Origin: JAZDGX01 sp964482205
GTDB lineage: Bacteria > Eisenbacteria > RBG-16-71-46 > CAIMUX01 > WJJG01
DNA: 64,000 bases
Direction of reading: 5' to 3'
Assembly (NCBI GenBank): GCA_964482205.1
Contig: CAYZWI010000012.1
Span: 65,777 to 129,776 of the forward strand
In this document: one piece after another, positions 20,702 to 30,419 of the stretch
Numbering within the stretch: position 1 is the first letter of the stretch
How the letters are laid out: each line of letters opens with the position of its first letter
Notes under the pieces: model-generated
What the model saw: the letters and a program-made list of their open reading frames with translations, nothing else
What the model was told of the DNA's origin: nothing
Database searches by the model: none
Program-made: the position numbers and the translations under genes

Positions 20702-21802
20702 ATGAGACCTTCCCTGCAGTGGCAGTGGCGCTTCCTGCGCGACTTCCTGGGCGGGGACCGCGCGACCGCTCCGCCCTTCGCCTTGGCGGTCGACGTCACC
20801 CGGCGCTGCAACCTGAGCTGTCTCCATTGCCGGCGTCATTCCCCGATGGCGGCCGAGAGCGATGCTCTCGAACGACGCGACTTCCCCCTGGCCCTCTTCC
20901 AGGATCTCTGCCGCCAGGCCTTTGCGTGGGGCATCCGCAAGATCGTGCTCATCGGTGAGGGGGAGCCGCTGCTTCATCTCGGTCTGATGGAGATGATCTC
21001 CGCGGCCAAGACCGCCGGCTGTGAAGCGGTCATGTTGACCAACGGAACGTTGATCGACGGCGCGATCGCCCGCGAGTTCGTGGCGCGCGGACTGGATGAG
21101 TTGCGCTTCAGCCTCTGGGCTTCGAATGTCGACGAGTACCGGGCCCAGTATCCGGGCACGCCGCCGGCCTTCTTCGATCGGGCCCTTGGAGGAATCCGGC
21201 ATACCGTGGCCGCCAAGCGAGCTGCCGGCAGCTCGCATCCCCGGATCGTCGTGCACCGGCCGATCGACCCGCGATTCCTGCACACGCTCGACGCCACTCT
21301 GAAGTTGGCTCACGAGCATGGGTGCGATGCGGTTTCCTTCTCTCCGCTCAAGCCGCTGCTGCCCGAAGATGAGGAGCGCCTGCTCACCCCCCAGCAGTCG
21401 CAGGAGCTGATGGCGCACCTGGAGCGACTGAAGCGCGAGGCTGCGCGCCTGCGCTTGGCTCACAATTTCGCCGACCTCGTCGCGCGATTGAAATTGGGGC
21501 GCCAAGTGTGGCGACAGCTGCCCTGCTACATCGGCCGGATCGACATGCGCCTGCGCGTCAGCGGAGATGTGGTTCCTTGCGACACCTGCAACTGGGTCAT
21601 GGGGAATGCCGAGGCCCAGAGCTTGCGCGACATCTGGAATTCAAAAGAGTACCGCGCCTTCCGTCGTCTCGGGCGCGATGCGGGCCGGATTCCTCTGAGC
21701 CCGCACGGCTGCCTCTGCGACTACTGTTGTCACGCGATCACCAACCAGCGGTGCCATCGAACGCTCCGTTGGCTGCGAATTCCGGTGGCACAAGAAGGGT
21801 AA
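20702..21802 (+). CDS. Radical SAM protein with Cys-rich (SPASM-like) C-terminus
   Basis: 366 residues. The 4Fe-4S/SAM motif is CNLSCLHC at residues 36-43, followed by the GEGEP motif (LIGEGEPLLHLG) that binds SAM. The C-terminal region has a second Cys set: CYIGRIDMRLRVSGDVVPCDTCN with a MGNAEAQSLRDIWNS segment and a final CLCDYCCH, typical of SPASM or twitch auxiliary clusters. The ATG at 20702 has GGAAGGAT upstream; the longer in-frame ORF overlaps the terminator region and is rejected. Its downstream partner begins 3 bp after its stop, so they are co-translated. The substrate is unknown: such enzymes modify peptides or act in cofactor or glycan metabolism. Confidence 0.9.
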   Translation: MRPSLQWQWRFLRDFLGGDRATAPPFALAVDVTRRCNLSCLHCRRHSPMAAESDALERRDFPLALFQDLCRQAFAWGIRKIVLIGEGEPLLHLGLMEMISAAKTAGCEAVMLTNGTLIDGAIAREFVARGLDELRFSLWASNVDEYRAQYPGTPPAFFDRALGGIRHTVAAKRAAGSSHPRIVVHRPIDPRFLHTLDATLKLAHEHGCDAVSFSPLKPLLPEDEERLLTPQQSQELMAHLERLKREAARLRLAHNFADLVARLKLGRQVWRQLPCYIGRIDMRLRVSGDVVPCDTCNWVMGNAEAQSLRDIWNSKEYRAFRRLGRDAGRIPLSPHGCLCDYCCHAITNQRCHRTLRWLRIPVAQEG

Positions 21803-21805
21803 GTC

Positions 21806-22954
21806 ATGACGCGAATTCCCGAACACGCACGCCAAGCCATGCGCGGGTTGCTGCTGGGACGCATCCGCCTGAAATCGGACGCGATCCCTTACGACATCGA
21901 GCAGGTGCCCCGGCGCAAGATGCTCAATGCGATTCGTACCGAATCGTCCGTCTGGTTCAAACCCAGACGACCCTGGGGCTGGCCGACGCATCTGATGGTC
22001 GAGCCCACCAACCTCTGCAATCTCCATTGCGCGCTTTGCCCGGTGAACGGAGGGTTCGAAAGGCCTCAAGGGCTGATGGAATTGGCCCTCTTCACCCGCC
22101 TGATGGACGAGGTCGGCTCCTTCATCTTCACTCTGCAACTGTGGGACTGGGGCGAGCCTTTCGTGCATCCCGATGTCTACGAGATGATCGCCTATGCCAA
22201 GAGCAAGGGTATTCGGGTGATCTCCAGCACGAACGGTCATGTCTTCGCGAAGGCGGATCATGCCAGGCGGCTCGTTCGTTCCGGCCTCGACACGATCATC
22301 GTGGCCATCGACGGTGCCACGCAGGAAACCTACAGCCGCTACCGCCAGGGCGGCCATCTCGAACAGCCGCTGGAGGGAATCAGGCGCATCGTCGAGGCCA
22401 AGCGTGAGCTTTCCTCGCCTCTGCCGGCCATCAATTTCCGCTTCATACCCATGGCGCACAACGAGCACGAGATCCCCATGATCTGCCGCCTGGCCGAGGA
22501 TGTGGGCGCGGATGTGCTCTCCTTCAAGACGCTCAACAACTGCCAGCAAGATCCGTATCGCGATGCCGGCAAGGACGGTCGCGAGTACTTCCCGAAGGAT
22601 GCGCGCTATCACCGTTTCCGGACCGACGCAGAGGGGCGGCGGATCCGGCGGCGGCGCAATCCCTGCAAGCAGCTGTGGAACAACCCGAGCGTGCATTGGG
22701 ATGGAACCGTCACGATCTGCTCGCTCGATCCGCAGAACCGCTGCGTGATGGGCGATCTGAAGGAGCACACATTTCGCGAGATCTGGCGTGGCGAGAGCTA
22801 TGCGCAGCAGCGCGCGCAGTTTCGCGAGAACTGGAACCGCATGCTCATGTGCGGCGAGTGCAGCTACGCCTACGAAGGCGGCAGCCTGTGTTGCGAGACG
22901 ATCGCCGAGGCCGAGTTCCATGCGAGCTTCGGCAGAGTCCCGCAATCGACCTGA
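21806..22954 (+). CDS. Radical SAM/SPASM protein
   Basis: 382 residues. The motif CNLHCALC is at residues 71-78, preceded by LMVEPTN, and the SAM-binding segment reads LWDWGEPFVHPD. The C-terminal SPASM-type part has CKQLWNNPSVHWDGTVTIC, then DPQNRCVMGDLKEHTFREIW and a final CGEC...CC cluster. The ribosome site GAAGGGTAAG precedes the ATG. It is sandwiched between another radical SAM gene (3-bp gap) and a glycosyltransferase (13-bp gap), an arrangement seen in glycan or cell-surface modification clusters. No precursor peptide gene is visible, which makes a RiPP role less likely. The reaction is not predictable from sequence. Confidence 0.9.
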   Translation: MTRIPEHARQAMRGLLLGRIRLKSDAIPYDIEQVPRRKMLNAIRTESSVWFKPRRPWGWPTHLMVEPTNLCNLHCALCPVNGGFERPQGLMELALFTRLMDEVGSFIFTLQLWDWGEPFVHPDVYEMIAYAKSKGIRVISSTNGHVFAKADHARRLVRSGLDTIIVAIDGATQETYSRYRQGGHLEQPLEGIRRIVEAKRELSSPLPAINFRFIPMAHNEHEIPMICRLAEDVGADVLSFKTLNNCQQDPYRDAGKDGREYFPKDARYHRFRTDAEGRRIRRRRNPCKQLWNNPSVHWDGTVTICSLDPQNRCVMGDLKEHTFREIWRGESYAQQRAQFRENWNRMLMCGECSYAYEGGSLCCETIAEAEFHASFGRVPQST

Positions 22955-22967
22955 GAGGCTGGAGCCG

Positions 22968-23873
22968 ATGGAACGGGCAGCGCCGCAGCTGAGCGTCGTG
23001 ATTACGAGCTACAATGCGCGCGACACGATCGCCGCCTGCCTCGATTCCCTGCGCCGCCAGACGAGCGGGGATGCCTTCGAGGTCGTGCTCGTCGACAGTT
23101 CGACGGACGGCACCGCGGCCCTCGTCGAGGAGCGCTTTCCCGAAGTCCGGCTCATCCGCTCGACCCGCCGCCTGCATTGCGGCGATGCGCGCAACCGGGC
23201 GCTCGCGGCCGCCCGCGCGGGCGTGATCGCCTTTCTGGATGCGGACTGCACCGTCGAGCCGCATTGGGTCGACCGCGTGCTGCAAGCGCACCGGCCGGAT
23301 GTCCTGCTTGCCGGCGGCGTGATCGACAATGCCGAACGGCGCAGTCTGGTCGGCTGGGCCTATTACTTCTGCGAATACAGCCTGTGGCTGCCGGCGCGCT
23401 CGGCGCGGCGAATTCGCGAGATGGCCGGCTGCTGTCTCTCGCTGAAGCGAGCGGCCTACGACCGGTATGGTCCGTTCATCGAAGGCACCTATTCCTCGGA
23501 CACGGCCTTTCAGTGGAAGGCCTCCCGCGAGGGCGTGCGCGTGCTCTTCACCCCGGAGATCCGCGTCTTTCATCGCGGTCCGACGAGCTTCCGGCGCTTC
23601 CTCGCCCACACCTATATCCACCGCCAGGCCTATGCGCGCGTGCGGGCTCGCGAGAAGGGGTTGGGCGCGTTGCGCCGCGCCGCGGACGTCGCGATTCTGC
23701 CCATCACTCCTCTGCTATTGATGGGCGCGACGCTCGTGCGCCTGCGCCGGTGGCCAGGCTACTTCTTCTATTGGCTGCTCTGCGCGCCTCTCTTGTTCTC
23801 CGGCTACTGCGCCCGCAGCGCGGGGGAATTCAGCGGGTATCTGCAAGAGTGGCAAGCTGCGCATCATCGTTGA
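22968..23873 (+). CDS. Family 2 glycosyltransferase with C-terminal membrane segments
   Basis: 301 residues. A GT-A fold opens with LSVVITSYNARDTIAACLDSL; the metal/nucleotide-sugar motif is DAD (91-93) in IAFLDADCTVEPHW, and SSDTAFQWKASREG resembles the acceptor-side ED-like region. Hydrophobic stretches near the end (ILPITPLLLMGATL and a Tyr/Phe-rich segment around residues 260-280) suggest membrane anchoring. The start with GAGGCTGGAG at good spacing replaces a longer ORF that overlaps the upstream gene. It is third in an operon with two radical SAM proteins, so it probably transfers a sugar to a lipid or surface polymer in the same pathway. Confidence 0.9.
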   Translation: MERAAPQLSVVITSYNARDTIAACLDSLRRQTSGDAFEVVLVDSSTDGTAALVEERFPEVRLIRSTRRLHCGDARNRALAAARAGVIAFLDADCTVEPHWVDRVLQAHRPDVLLAGGVIDNAERRSLVGWAYYFCEYSLWLPARSARRIREMAGCCLSLKRAAYDRYGPFIEGTYSSDTAFQWKASREGVRVLFTPEIRVFHRGPTSFRRFLAHTYIHRQAYARVRAREKGLGALRRAADVAILPITPLLLMGATLVRLRRWPGYFFYWLLCAPLLFSGYCARSAGEFSGYLQEWQAAHHR

Positions 23874-24216
23874 GCCGGCAACAACCATGCACGCGGACGG
23901 CGGCGCAGGTCGCTGTGGATGCCGGACGGAGAACATGCGCGGGTCGGGGCATCGTGCGGGAGACCATTGTTCACCCGCGCCCGGGTTCGATCATCGCGAT
24001 GGACGCGCTTCACGGACGCAATGCCGGAGGCCTGCAAGTGAAGGTGTCCACCGCGATCAGGCCAGCAGGGCCTGCACGTCGCATCGGATTCTGTGCAGGA
24101 CGAGCCGTCCGAGTCGCGCGGGAGCAAGAATCAACGCGAGGGAATGACTCAGACGGCAGGCGATGCCCGCTATACGTGGTTGGCTTCGGACATAGGTTGG
24201 CGTCGTTGGGCATGCG
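23874..24216. other. Non-coding gap between convergent operons
   Basis: 343 bp with no recognisable gene. Weak candidates for transcription ends are an 8-bp perfect inverted repeat GCGCGGGT / ACCCGCGC (23937-23944 and 23973-23980, 28-nt loop) and a small GTCAAT-CTGC-ATTGAC hairpin (24216-24231) across the stop codon of the Sel1 gene. Confidence 0.4.
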
Positions 24217-27200
24217 TCAATCTGCATTGACCCAGCAAGCGGTCAAATCCAATTCGCTCTTCAGGTGCTTCACCGGCCTTTCCCATTTCGACGATCGGTC
24301 CGGCTTCCAGAGATCGACGATCCGTTTGGCTACCTTGCGCTGATCTTCCGACAGGCGTTTCGCGGCCGCCTCCCGATTCTTGACCGCCTGTTCCCGCAGA
24401 TCGCCTGAAGAGAGCCGGTTGGCGGCCAGCGAGAACCATACGAAGGCAGCGGAATCGCTTTGAGCCACGCCAAGCCCCTTCGTGTGCAGCACGGCAAGAT
24501 TGAACTGGGCGATCGGCTCGTCCTGTTGCGCGGCCAGCCGGTACCATTTGACCGCTTCTGCATAGTCTTGGGGCGTCCCCGTGCCCTGCTCGTGCAGTTT
24601 TCCGAGATCGACTTGGGCCAGAGCGTCTCCCTTTTCTGCCGCGAGGCGATAGAGCTTGAGCGCTTCCTTGTCGTCGTGGGGCACGGTGTCACCGTTCGCA
24701 TAGAGCCGCCCCAGGTAGCGCATCGCGTTGGTGTCTCCCGCATCGGCGGAGCGGCGGAAGAATTCCAGGGCCCTCTTCTTGTCCGCGGCTACGCCATCGC
24801 CCGTCTTGTACACGAATCCGAGATTGTAGAGCGCCGGCCCATACTGCTGGTCGGCAGCCAGGTTGTACCATTTCAACGCTTCCGCCTGATCTTGGGTGAC
24901 CACACGCCCGGTCGCATACAAGACTCCCAACCGAAATTGGCCGCGCGCATCTCCCAGGTCGGCAGCCTGGCGGTAGTACGCGGCCGCCTGCGCATCGTCG
25001 GCGACAACGCCGTGCGCGGCGAATTGACTCCGGCCATCCTCCAGCATGTCGCCGAGGCATACGGCCGCGGGCGCATATTCCTGGTCGGCTGCGAGCCGGT
25101 ACCAATGCATGGCTTTCGAGTAGTCCTGCTCGATGCCAAGACCATGCTCATACAGAAAACCCATGCTCGTCTGGGCGGTCGAATGGCTTTGTTGTGCGGA
25201 CCGCTGGTACCATTTCGCAGCTTCGGCAAAATCCTGCTTCACCCCAAGGCCGAGGTCATACATGAAGCCCAGGCCACATTGTCCCGCGACGTGGTTTTGC
25301 CCGGCGGCCAGGCGGAAGCACGTGACTGCCTCGGAATAGTCCTGTCGAATGCCCGTCCCATTTGTGAAGGCCACGCCGAGATTGTATTGGGCGATCGCTT
25401 CTTGGCGTTCGGCCGCTTGACGGTACAACTTCAGGGACGCTGCCGTTTGGCCCGGGCCCAGCTCGAGAAACACTCCGAGATTCGACTGAGCTTTGGGGTG
25501 GCCGTGTTCGGCGGCGCGGCGGTACCACTTGATCGCTTCTTGGAAATCCTGACCGACTCCCAAACCCTTCGCATAGAGATGAGCAAGATTCGTCTGTGCG
25601 TTGGGGTCTTCGAGATCCGCGGCTTGGCGGTAGGCCTCCGCAGCGAGATTGAAATCGCAATCCACGCCCATTCCGCGCTCCAGCAGGTATCCAAGGTTGC
25701 AGCGGGCGGCCGCATGGCCTTGCTCGGCGGCCAGGCGCAGGAATTCCGCCGCCTGAAGGTCGCTCTGCGGCACGCCCCTGCCGGTGTGGCTCCGGATGGC
25801 GAACTCGAACTGGGCCTTGGCATCCCCCTTCCGAGCAAGCTGGTACGCTCTGCGCGCTACCGCGGCCTCACCGGGTGACAGGGCAGCGACTTCCTGACCA
25901 GAGGGGCTCGGGAGATGAGCCGATAGAATGTCACGCATGCAAGCTTCCAAGAGCGCCAGCGACGCCATGCGTCCGCCGCGGCGGCGCAGTTCCTTCAGGA
26001 GGGTGGCGGCGTCGCGGGAAAGCGCGAGAACGCGCAAGTAGTGGCAGAAAGTGGCATCATCGAAGGCGCGATCGAGCCGGGCGGAGAGCGCATCCTTCTC
26101 GTTCGCCTGAGGTTTTCCTCGGGCGACATATTCGGCAGCAAGCAGGTCCTGGACATCCTCACGATCCGGCGGCAGTTGTTCCTCCAGCGCGATTCGCTTC
26201 TCTGCGGCGATGTCCGGCGATTCAGCCAGCAGGGAGACGAGCCGCGCCGCGACGCTGCCGAGGGAGGGCCAATCTTGACCGCGCATCTTGGAGCACAGCA
26301 TCGCGAGGGCTGGAAGCTCCATTTCGAGATCCAGCGGCAGAGGTGAGGCCGCGCGTCGGTCGGCCCAACGCAGGATGAGAGGTTTCAACTCCTCCTGCTC
26401 AAATTGCGCCGCGGCGTCCGCGAGAAGCGGACGGAGCAACTCCTGAGCAGTCTGCTCGTCCCCCCGATCCAGCAACTCCCCGGCGATGGTCCAACGAGGC
26501 AACGGGTGAGATTCGATCTCCTGCGGCAGGAGATCGATCACTTCCGCTTTGCGTTCCGGAAAGCTCCTCAACAAGCCAAGGAGTCTCTCGGTCAACTCCT
26601 GGCGCACCGGTTGGCGATTCCAGTCCTGGATCCCGGCTACGGGATTGGGAAACCAGGGAAGCGCTCTTCCGCTGCTCCAGTCGGTCTTCTCTGTTTGCAC
26701 GGGTCTGTCAGGGAAGTCGCGAAGAAGAGAAGCGGGCAGGATCGCGGCCAACCACTCGATGCCATCAATCGTGGAGTGGGCAGCGGCCACGGCATTCAGG
26801 CGCCGTTGAATGCGGGGGATTTCGGCGCTGGTCTGCTGCAGTCGCCAGTGAATCTCCAGCCAGGCAAGACGCACCCGCGCTTCTGCGTTGTCGATCTCCT
26901 CGATGCTGTTCTTCAGGAAATCGGTGACTTCCTTGAGCGCCTCGACCGGCAACGCCGCGGGCGGCGGGATCTTTCCGCCGGGCTTCGCCTTCCTCCGCCT
27001 GGCTTGCGATGAGGCAATCCCCCGGACAGCGTCTTCCAGCAAGCCGACCGTCTGCAGGTTTCTCGAAGGCAGATGTTCAACCCACATGGACTTGATGCGT
27101 TCGAACGCATGGAAGGGCCTGTCCGCGGAAAGAAGTCTGGTGACCTCCTTCGCGAGTCTGCGGCTGTCATGATGCAAACGCGTGCGCCGAATGAACCAGA

Positions 27201-28344
27201 GCAGCGCCGCCATGAAGACCAGAACGATGACTGCAATCGTGCTCACTCTTGAGCCGTGCCGCCGCCAGAAGAGATCGAACCGCATCTTCCCGTCGACGAT
27301 TTGATCTCGAGAAACATCCCAGGCTTGGGCTTGAAGCAGCCAGCGCTCGGCCTCGCGGTCGTCCCGCGCGTAATAGCTGTTCGACACGATCTGCTTCAGC
27401 GTCTGGATCAGACTGTCCTGGCGGGCGCGCTCCAGAGCCACCGCGGCGGAGTCGCGCAACATATGAAGGAGGCGCGCCTGGGCTTCATAATCCAAATGCG
27501 CGCGCGCCCGTTTCAAATCCGCGCGGCATGCTCGCTCCCAGGACGCCCGTTCGAGCGCCTGGGCGTGCACGTCCGCCAGGGGGCGATCCTGCGGGTATTC
27601 GGTGCGAAGCTCGGCGACCGCTGCGAGCAACGCCTCCCACTCCTGCTGCGCGTTCGTGCTCGCGATCTTGTTGCGCAGCCCCTCCGCCCGTGCCGTCCGC
27701 AGAGCCGAAACACGATCTTGAAGCGCAGAGAGGCGGGAATGGTCGGGCTGGAGGCGGCGCACCCAGGCAAGATCCTGATCGCAGTCGCGCAGGACGCCGA
27801 AGGTCGTCGTGCCGCCCAGCCGCTCCTCCACCGCCTGCAGCTTGGCCAAGCAGAGAGCGCTCAGCCGCGCCCGGGCATTCGCCGCTTTCTGATTGGCCTC
27901 CTGAGCCTTGCCCGTTCCGGTCCCTTGCTGGAGAACTTCGGCCGCTTCCAGGTAGGCCCTGATCTTTCCCGGAAGCGCGTCCGCTTGATCGCTGATCCGG
28001 TCGGCCCGCAAGAGCAGGAGCGAGCCAAGAATCTCGCGTCCCCGTGCGGTGGGTGTGAAGCGGAGCGCGCGCCGGGCGCATTCGATGGCGGAAGGCACCA
28101 AAGTCTGGAGTTCGGCCGCGAGAACACATTCGGCAAAATTCATCTGCAGCGATGCATCATCAGGATAGCGCGAGAGGCATTCACGGTACAACTCGGCCGC
28201 AGCCGCATAGCGGCCTTCGGTCATGGCATCGAGCGCGTCGAACTTGCAGTCCTGGGCTTCCGTGCGAGAGACGCACAGCAACAGGACCAGGGCGGCGACA
28301 ACGACAAACGGCTTCTTTCTCGTCATCGAATCGTTAGTAGGCAT
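24217..28344 (-). CDS. Membrane-anchored Sel1/TPR-repeat protein, last gene of the tubulin/Hsp70 cluster
   Basis: 1375 residues. A signal peptide or signal anchor (MTRKKPFVVVAALVLLLCV) is followed by TPR-like helices (about 35-360), a transmembrane helix at 367-387 (AVIVLVFMAALLWFI), a helical middle part, and 13 consecutive Sel1 repeats of about 36 residues in the C-terminal third (pattern A.KWYR.AAE.G...AQ.NLG..Y..G.GV.QD). Sel1/TPR arrays are protein-binding scaffolds. The topology places the first TPR region outside the inner membrane and the Sel1 array on the other face. The start overlaps the stop of the PEGA gene by 11 bp; an ATG six codons later gives a neater signal peptide. No strong ribosome site is seen, so translation is probably coupled. 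Confidence 0.88.
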   Translation of the reverse strand: MPTNDSMTRKKPFVVVAALVLLLCVSRTEAQDCKFDALDAMTEGRYAAAAELYRECLSRYPDDASLQMNFAECVLAAELQTLVPSAIECARRALRFTPTARGREILGSLLLLRADRISDQADALPGKIRAYLEAAEVLQQGTGTGKAQEANQKAANARARLSALCLAKLQAVEERLGGTTTFGVLRDCDQDLAWVRRLQPDHSRLSALQDRVSALRTARAEGLRNKIASTNAQQEWEALLAAVAELRTEYPQDRPLADVHAQALERASWERACRADLKRARAHLDYEAQARLLHMLRDSAAVALERARQDSLIQTLKQIVSNSYYARDDREAERWLLQAQAWDVSRDQIVDGKMRFDLFWRRHGSRVSTIAVIVLVFMAALLWFIRRTRLHHDSRRLAKEVTRLLSADRPFHAFERIKSMWVEHLPSRNLQTVGLLEDAVRGIASSQARRRKAKPGGKIPPPAALPVEALKEVTDFLKNSIEEIDNAEARVRLAWLEIHWRLQQTSAEIPRIQRRLNAVAAAHSTIDGIEWLAAILPASLLRDFPDRPVQTEKTDWSSGRALPWFPNPVAGIQDWNRQPVRQELTERLLGLLRSFPERKAEVIDLLPQEIESHPLPRWTIAGELLDRGDEQTAQELLRPLLADAAAQFEQEELKPLILRWADRRAASPLPLDLEMELPALAMLCSKMRGQDWPSLGSVAARLVSLLAESPDIAAEKRIALEEQLPPDREDVQDLLAAEYVARGKPQANEKDALSARLDRAFDDATFCHYLRVLALSRDAATLLKELRRRGGRMASLALLEACMRDILSAHLPSPSGQEVAALSPGEAAVARRAYQLARKGDAKAQFEFAIRSHTGRGVPQSDLQAAEFLRLAAEQGHAAARCNLGYLLERGMGVDCDFNLAAEAYRQAADLEDPNAQTNLAHLYAKGLGVGQDFQEAIKWYRRAAEHGHPKAQSNLGVFLELGPGQTAASLKLYRQAAERQEAIAQYNLGVAFTNGTGIRQDYSEAVTCFRLAAGQNHVAGQCGLGFMYDLGLGVKQDFAEAAKWYQRSAQQSHSTAQTSMGFLYEHGLGIEQDYSKAMHWYRLAADQEYAPAAVCLGDMLEDGRSQFAAHGVVADDAQAAAYYRQAADLGDARGQFRLGVLYATGRVVTQDQAEALKWYNLAADQQYGPALYNLGFVYKTGDGVAADKKRALEFFRRSADAGDTNAMRYLGRLYANGDTVPHDDKEALKLYRLAAEKGDALAQVDLGKLHEQGTGTPQDYAEAVKWYRLAAQQDEPIAQFNLAVLHTKGLGVAQSDSAAFVWFSLAANRLSSGDLREQAVKNREAAAKRLSEDQRKVAKRIVDLWKPDRSSKWERPVKHLKSELDLTACWVNAD

Positions 28345-30310
28345 AGACCCAATTCAGGTTCATGCCGAATTCCAGCCAACGCGGGTCTTCGGGGCGAATA
28401 TCCCTCCGGGCTTCGAGCGTCAATGCGCCGATCGTGAGTCCGACCAGGGCATAGGGATGCGTATCCTCCGCCTCGTACGTGAGAACATCCGTGGTCGTGA
28501 GCTTGTACCAATCCCATGCAAAACCGGCGCCGACGAACGGGTACACGCCGCGCCCCTTCGCGGATCTGCCGAAGGGAAGGATCAGCGAGACATCCACTCG
28601 AACGCCATACGTCTGCAAAACATCGATGTCCTGGACTGTCAACCCTTCCTGATCAAACTCCTCGTCGAGCAATCCCAGCGGGATGTCGTAATCTCCCTTT
28701 TCATTCAACAATCCATAAAATCCGGTTCCATTGATCCGCACCAGTCCCGAGCAGAAACCGAGCACCCCGACGACCGTGGTCTTTTGCGGCAAGACCTCTC
28801 GCACGATTTCCTGCTCGTGAACCGCGTAGTCCACGCCGATGCCCAGATGAAAATCGCGGTACAGAAACGGCTTGTCCTGCACCCGAAGAATCGGGTCTCC
28901 GCTGGTCGATCCGCTGGCCATATCCACCGTGGCTTGATAGGTCGAATAGGGTTCGACCTTCAGCCTGCGAACATGCATATACCGGCCCTTGCCCTTCAAG
29001 GTGACGAGGGGGCGTTTGTCCGACCGGATCACGATCCGGCAGGGAGAATCGGCGCGGTACTCGCCGTCCAGGAACACGCGGGCCCCCGGGGGGTTGGTGT
29101 TCAGGTTGATCACAATGGGGCGATCTTCGAGCGCGACCCGGGTTACCTGCCCGGAGCTGTTGAAGGTGATCACCTGATCCTGGTCGATCTTGGTCTTGTG
29201 CGACACCCGGATCTTGTACTCGTCGAAGAAGAGCCCGGTCGTATCAAAGGGGGTGATGCCAACCCATTTCTCATCAAAGTAGATATCGCAGCCGTTAGGA
29301 GCGGCGACGATGGTCCAGCTTCCGGCCGGATCCCGGAAGGCGGAGGCGATCGCGGCCGCGGCTTCGTCGAGAGAGACATTTTCCTCTGTCAGCGTGAGCA
29401 CGATCTTTCCGCTGGTGAAGGAGGAAAGCGAGAGGGAAATGTCAATCGCGGTTCCGGCCTGTCCCGGCTTGCGCACCCAGGTAGCGGTGCCTTGCAGCAC
29501 ATAGCGAGTGTTCTTGGGAAGAGGCGCATCCGGGCCAAGGAACATCAGGGGCAGCGTGCCTTGTGAGGCCAGGTCACGGCACAGCCGCTCGGCAAGATCG
29601 GCTCCCGTCACCGCCGGACCGTCCGCGGGATTCGTGATGCGCACGGGATGAGCGATCATCCCAGGGAGATCAAGAGAGACATCCACCACATGGTTGTCGA
29701 CGGGTACGCTCTCTTCCGCCTGGAAGCGCCCATAGACCGCCTTCAATGCATGACTCCCGAAAGGAACCGCCTCGAGGGTGAGAGGAGATACGCCTGCCGG
29801 CGTTCCATCGAGCCAGACTTGCGCACCGGGGCGGTTGGTGGTCACGGTGAGCTGCGCGAACGGAGAGGCGATCGCACGCGACACGGCGCGGGATGCTTCC
29901 GGAAGAGAAACCGACGGCTCACGAATGATCAGGATCTGCTCGTCTTCATGAGAGAAATGCAGATCCAACGCAAGCCGCGCGCCGCCCCCTTCTCCGGTGA
30001 CCCACGAGACGGAACCCCCCAGCCGGTAGAGCCGATATCCGTTTGCCAGGCGGGCCGCATCCGCCGGCCGGTACGCGAAGCCGACGGGAAGGGCGGTTTC
30101 CGCAAGCAAGTCCCTGCAGATCCGCTCGGTCAGGTCCTCTGCCGTCGTTTGCGGGCCCTCGTCGGGGTTCGTGACCGACAGCTTCTCGATGAGAATCGCG
30201 CTCTCAACATTGCTGCCGGCGGCAAGGACCCCGCTTGCGCCCGATCCGGCAACAGCAAGCGCTGCGCAAACGAGCCACAGCCAACCGACAGGGCCCCAGC
30301 CTTTCGACAT
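28334..30310 (-). CDS. PEGA-repeat protein with beta-barrel-like C-terminus
   Basis: 658 residues. The ATG at 30310 has AGGGGGG upstream and starts a signal peptide (WGPVGWLWLVCAALAVAG). Three PEGA-like modules can be read: NRPGAQVWLDGTPAGVSP, PNGCDIYFDEKWVGITPF and NPPGARVFLDGEYRADSP. Two copies of an additional alpha/beta module precede and separate them (TAEDLTERICRDLLAE and TGADLAERLCRDLASQ). The final 180 residues alternate like outer-membrane strands (GVYPFVGAGFAWDWYKL, YALVGLTIGALTLEARRDI) and end in an aromatic residue, WVYAY. I infer a surface or outer-membrane component that could connect with peptidoglycan or S-layer structures. Second-last gene of the cluster, overlapping the Sel1 gene. 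Confidence 0.85.
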   Translation of the reverse strand: MSKGWGPVGWLWLVCAALAVAGSGASGVLAAGSNVESAILIEKLSVTNPDEGPQTTAEDLTERICRDLLAETALPVGFAYRPADAARLANGYRLYRLGGSVSWVTGEGGGARLALDLHFSHEDEQILIIREPSVSLPEASRAVSRAIASPFAQLTVTTNRPGAQVWLDGTPAGVSPLTLEAVPFGSHALKAVYGRFQAEESVPVDNHVVDVSLDLPGMIAHPVRITNPADGPAVTGADLAERLCRDLASQGTLPLMFLGPDAPLPKNTRYVLQGTATWVRKPGQAGTAIDISLSLSSFTSGKIVLTLTEENVSLDEAAAAIASAFRDPAGSWTIVAAPNGCDIYFDEKWVGITPFDTTGLFFDEYKIRVSHKTKIDQDQVITFNSSGQVTRVALEDRPIVINLNTNPPGARVFLDGEYRADSPCRIVIRSDKRPLVTLKGKGRYMHVRRLKVEPYSTYQATVDMASGSTSGDPILRVQDKPFLYRDFHLGIGVDYAVHEQEIVREVLPQKTTVVGVLGFCSGLVRINGTGFYGLLNEKGDYDIPLGLLDEEFDQEGLTVQDIDVLQTYGVRVDVSLILPFGRSAKGRGVYPFVGAGFAWDWYKLTTTDVLTYEAEDTHPYALVGLTIGALTLEARRDIRPEDPRWLEFGMNLNWVYAY

Positions 30311-30419
30311 GGGGAATCCCCCCCTGAGACGACTCTGATATCCGCAGGATCGGCACCTTGGTGCCGCCTGCCCAGCCCCCGGCGCAACCCACCCCATCGA
30401 GCAAAGGCAACGAGAATCT

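Noticed and set aside
23937..23993. GGGTTCGATC stretch looking like a tRNA T-loop
   Set aside because: Flanking bases do not form a T-stem or an acceptor stem.
24217..28344. The 13 Sel1 units as a DNA repeat array
   Set aside because: The repeats are conserved at protein level but diverged in DNA, so they are domain repeats and not an array such as CRISPR.
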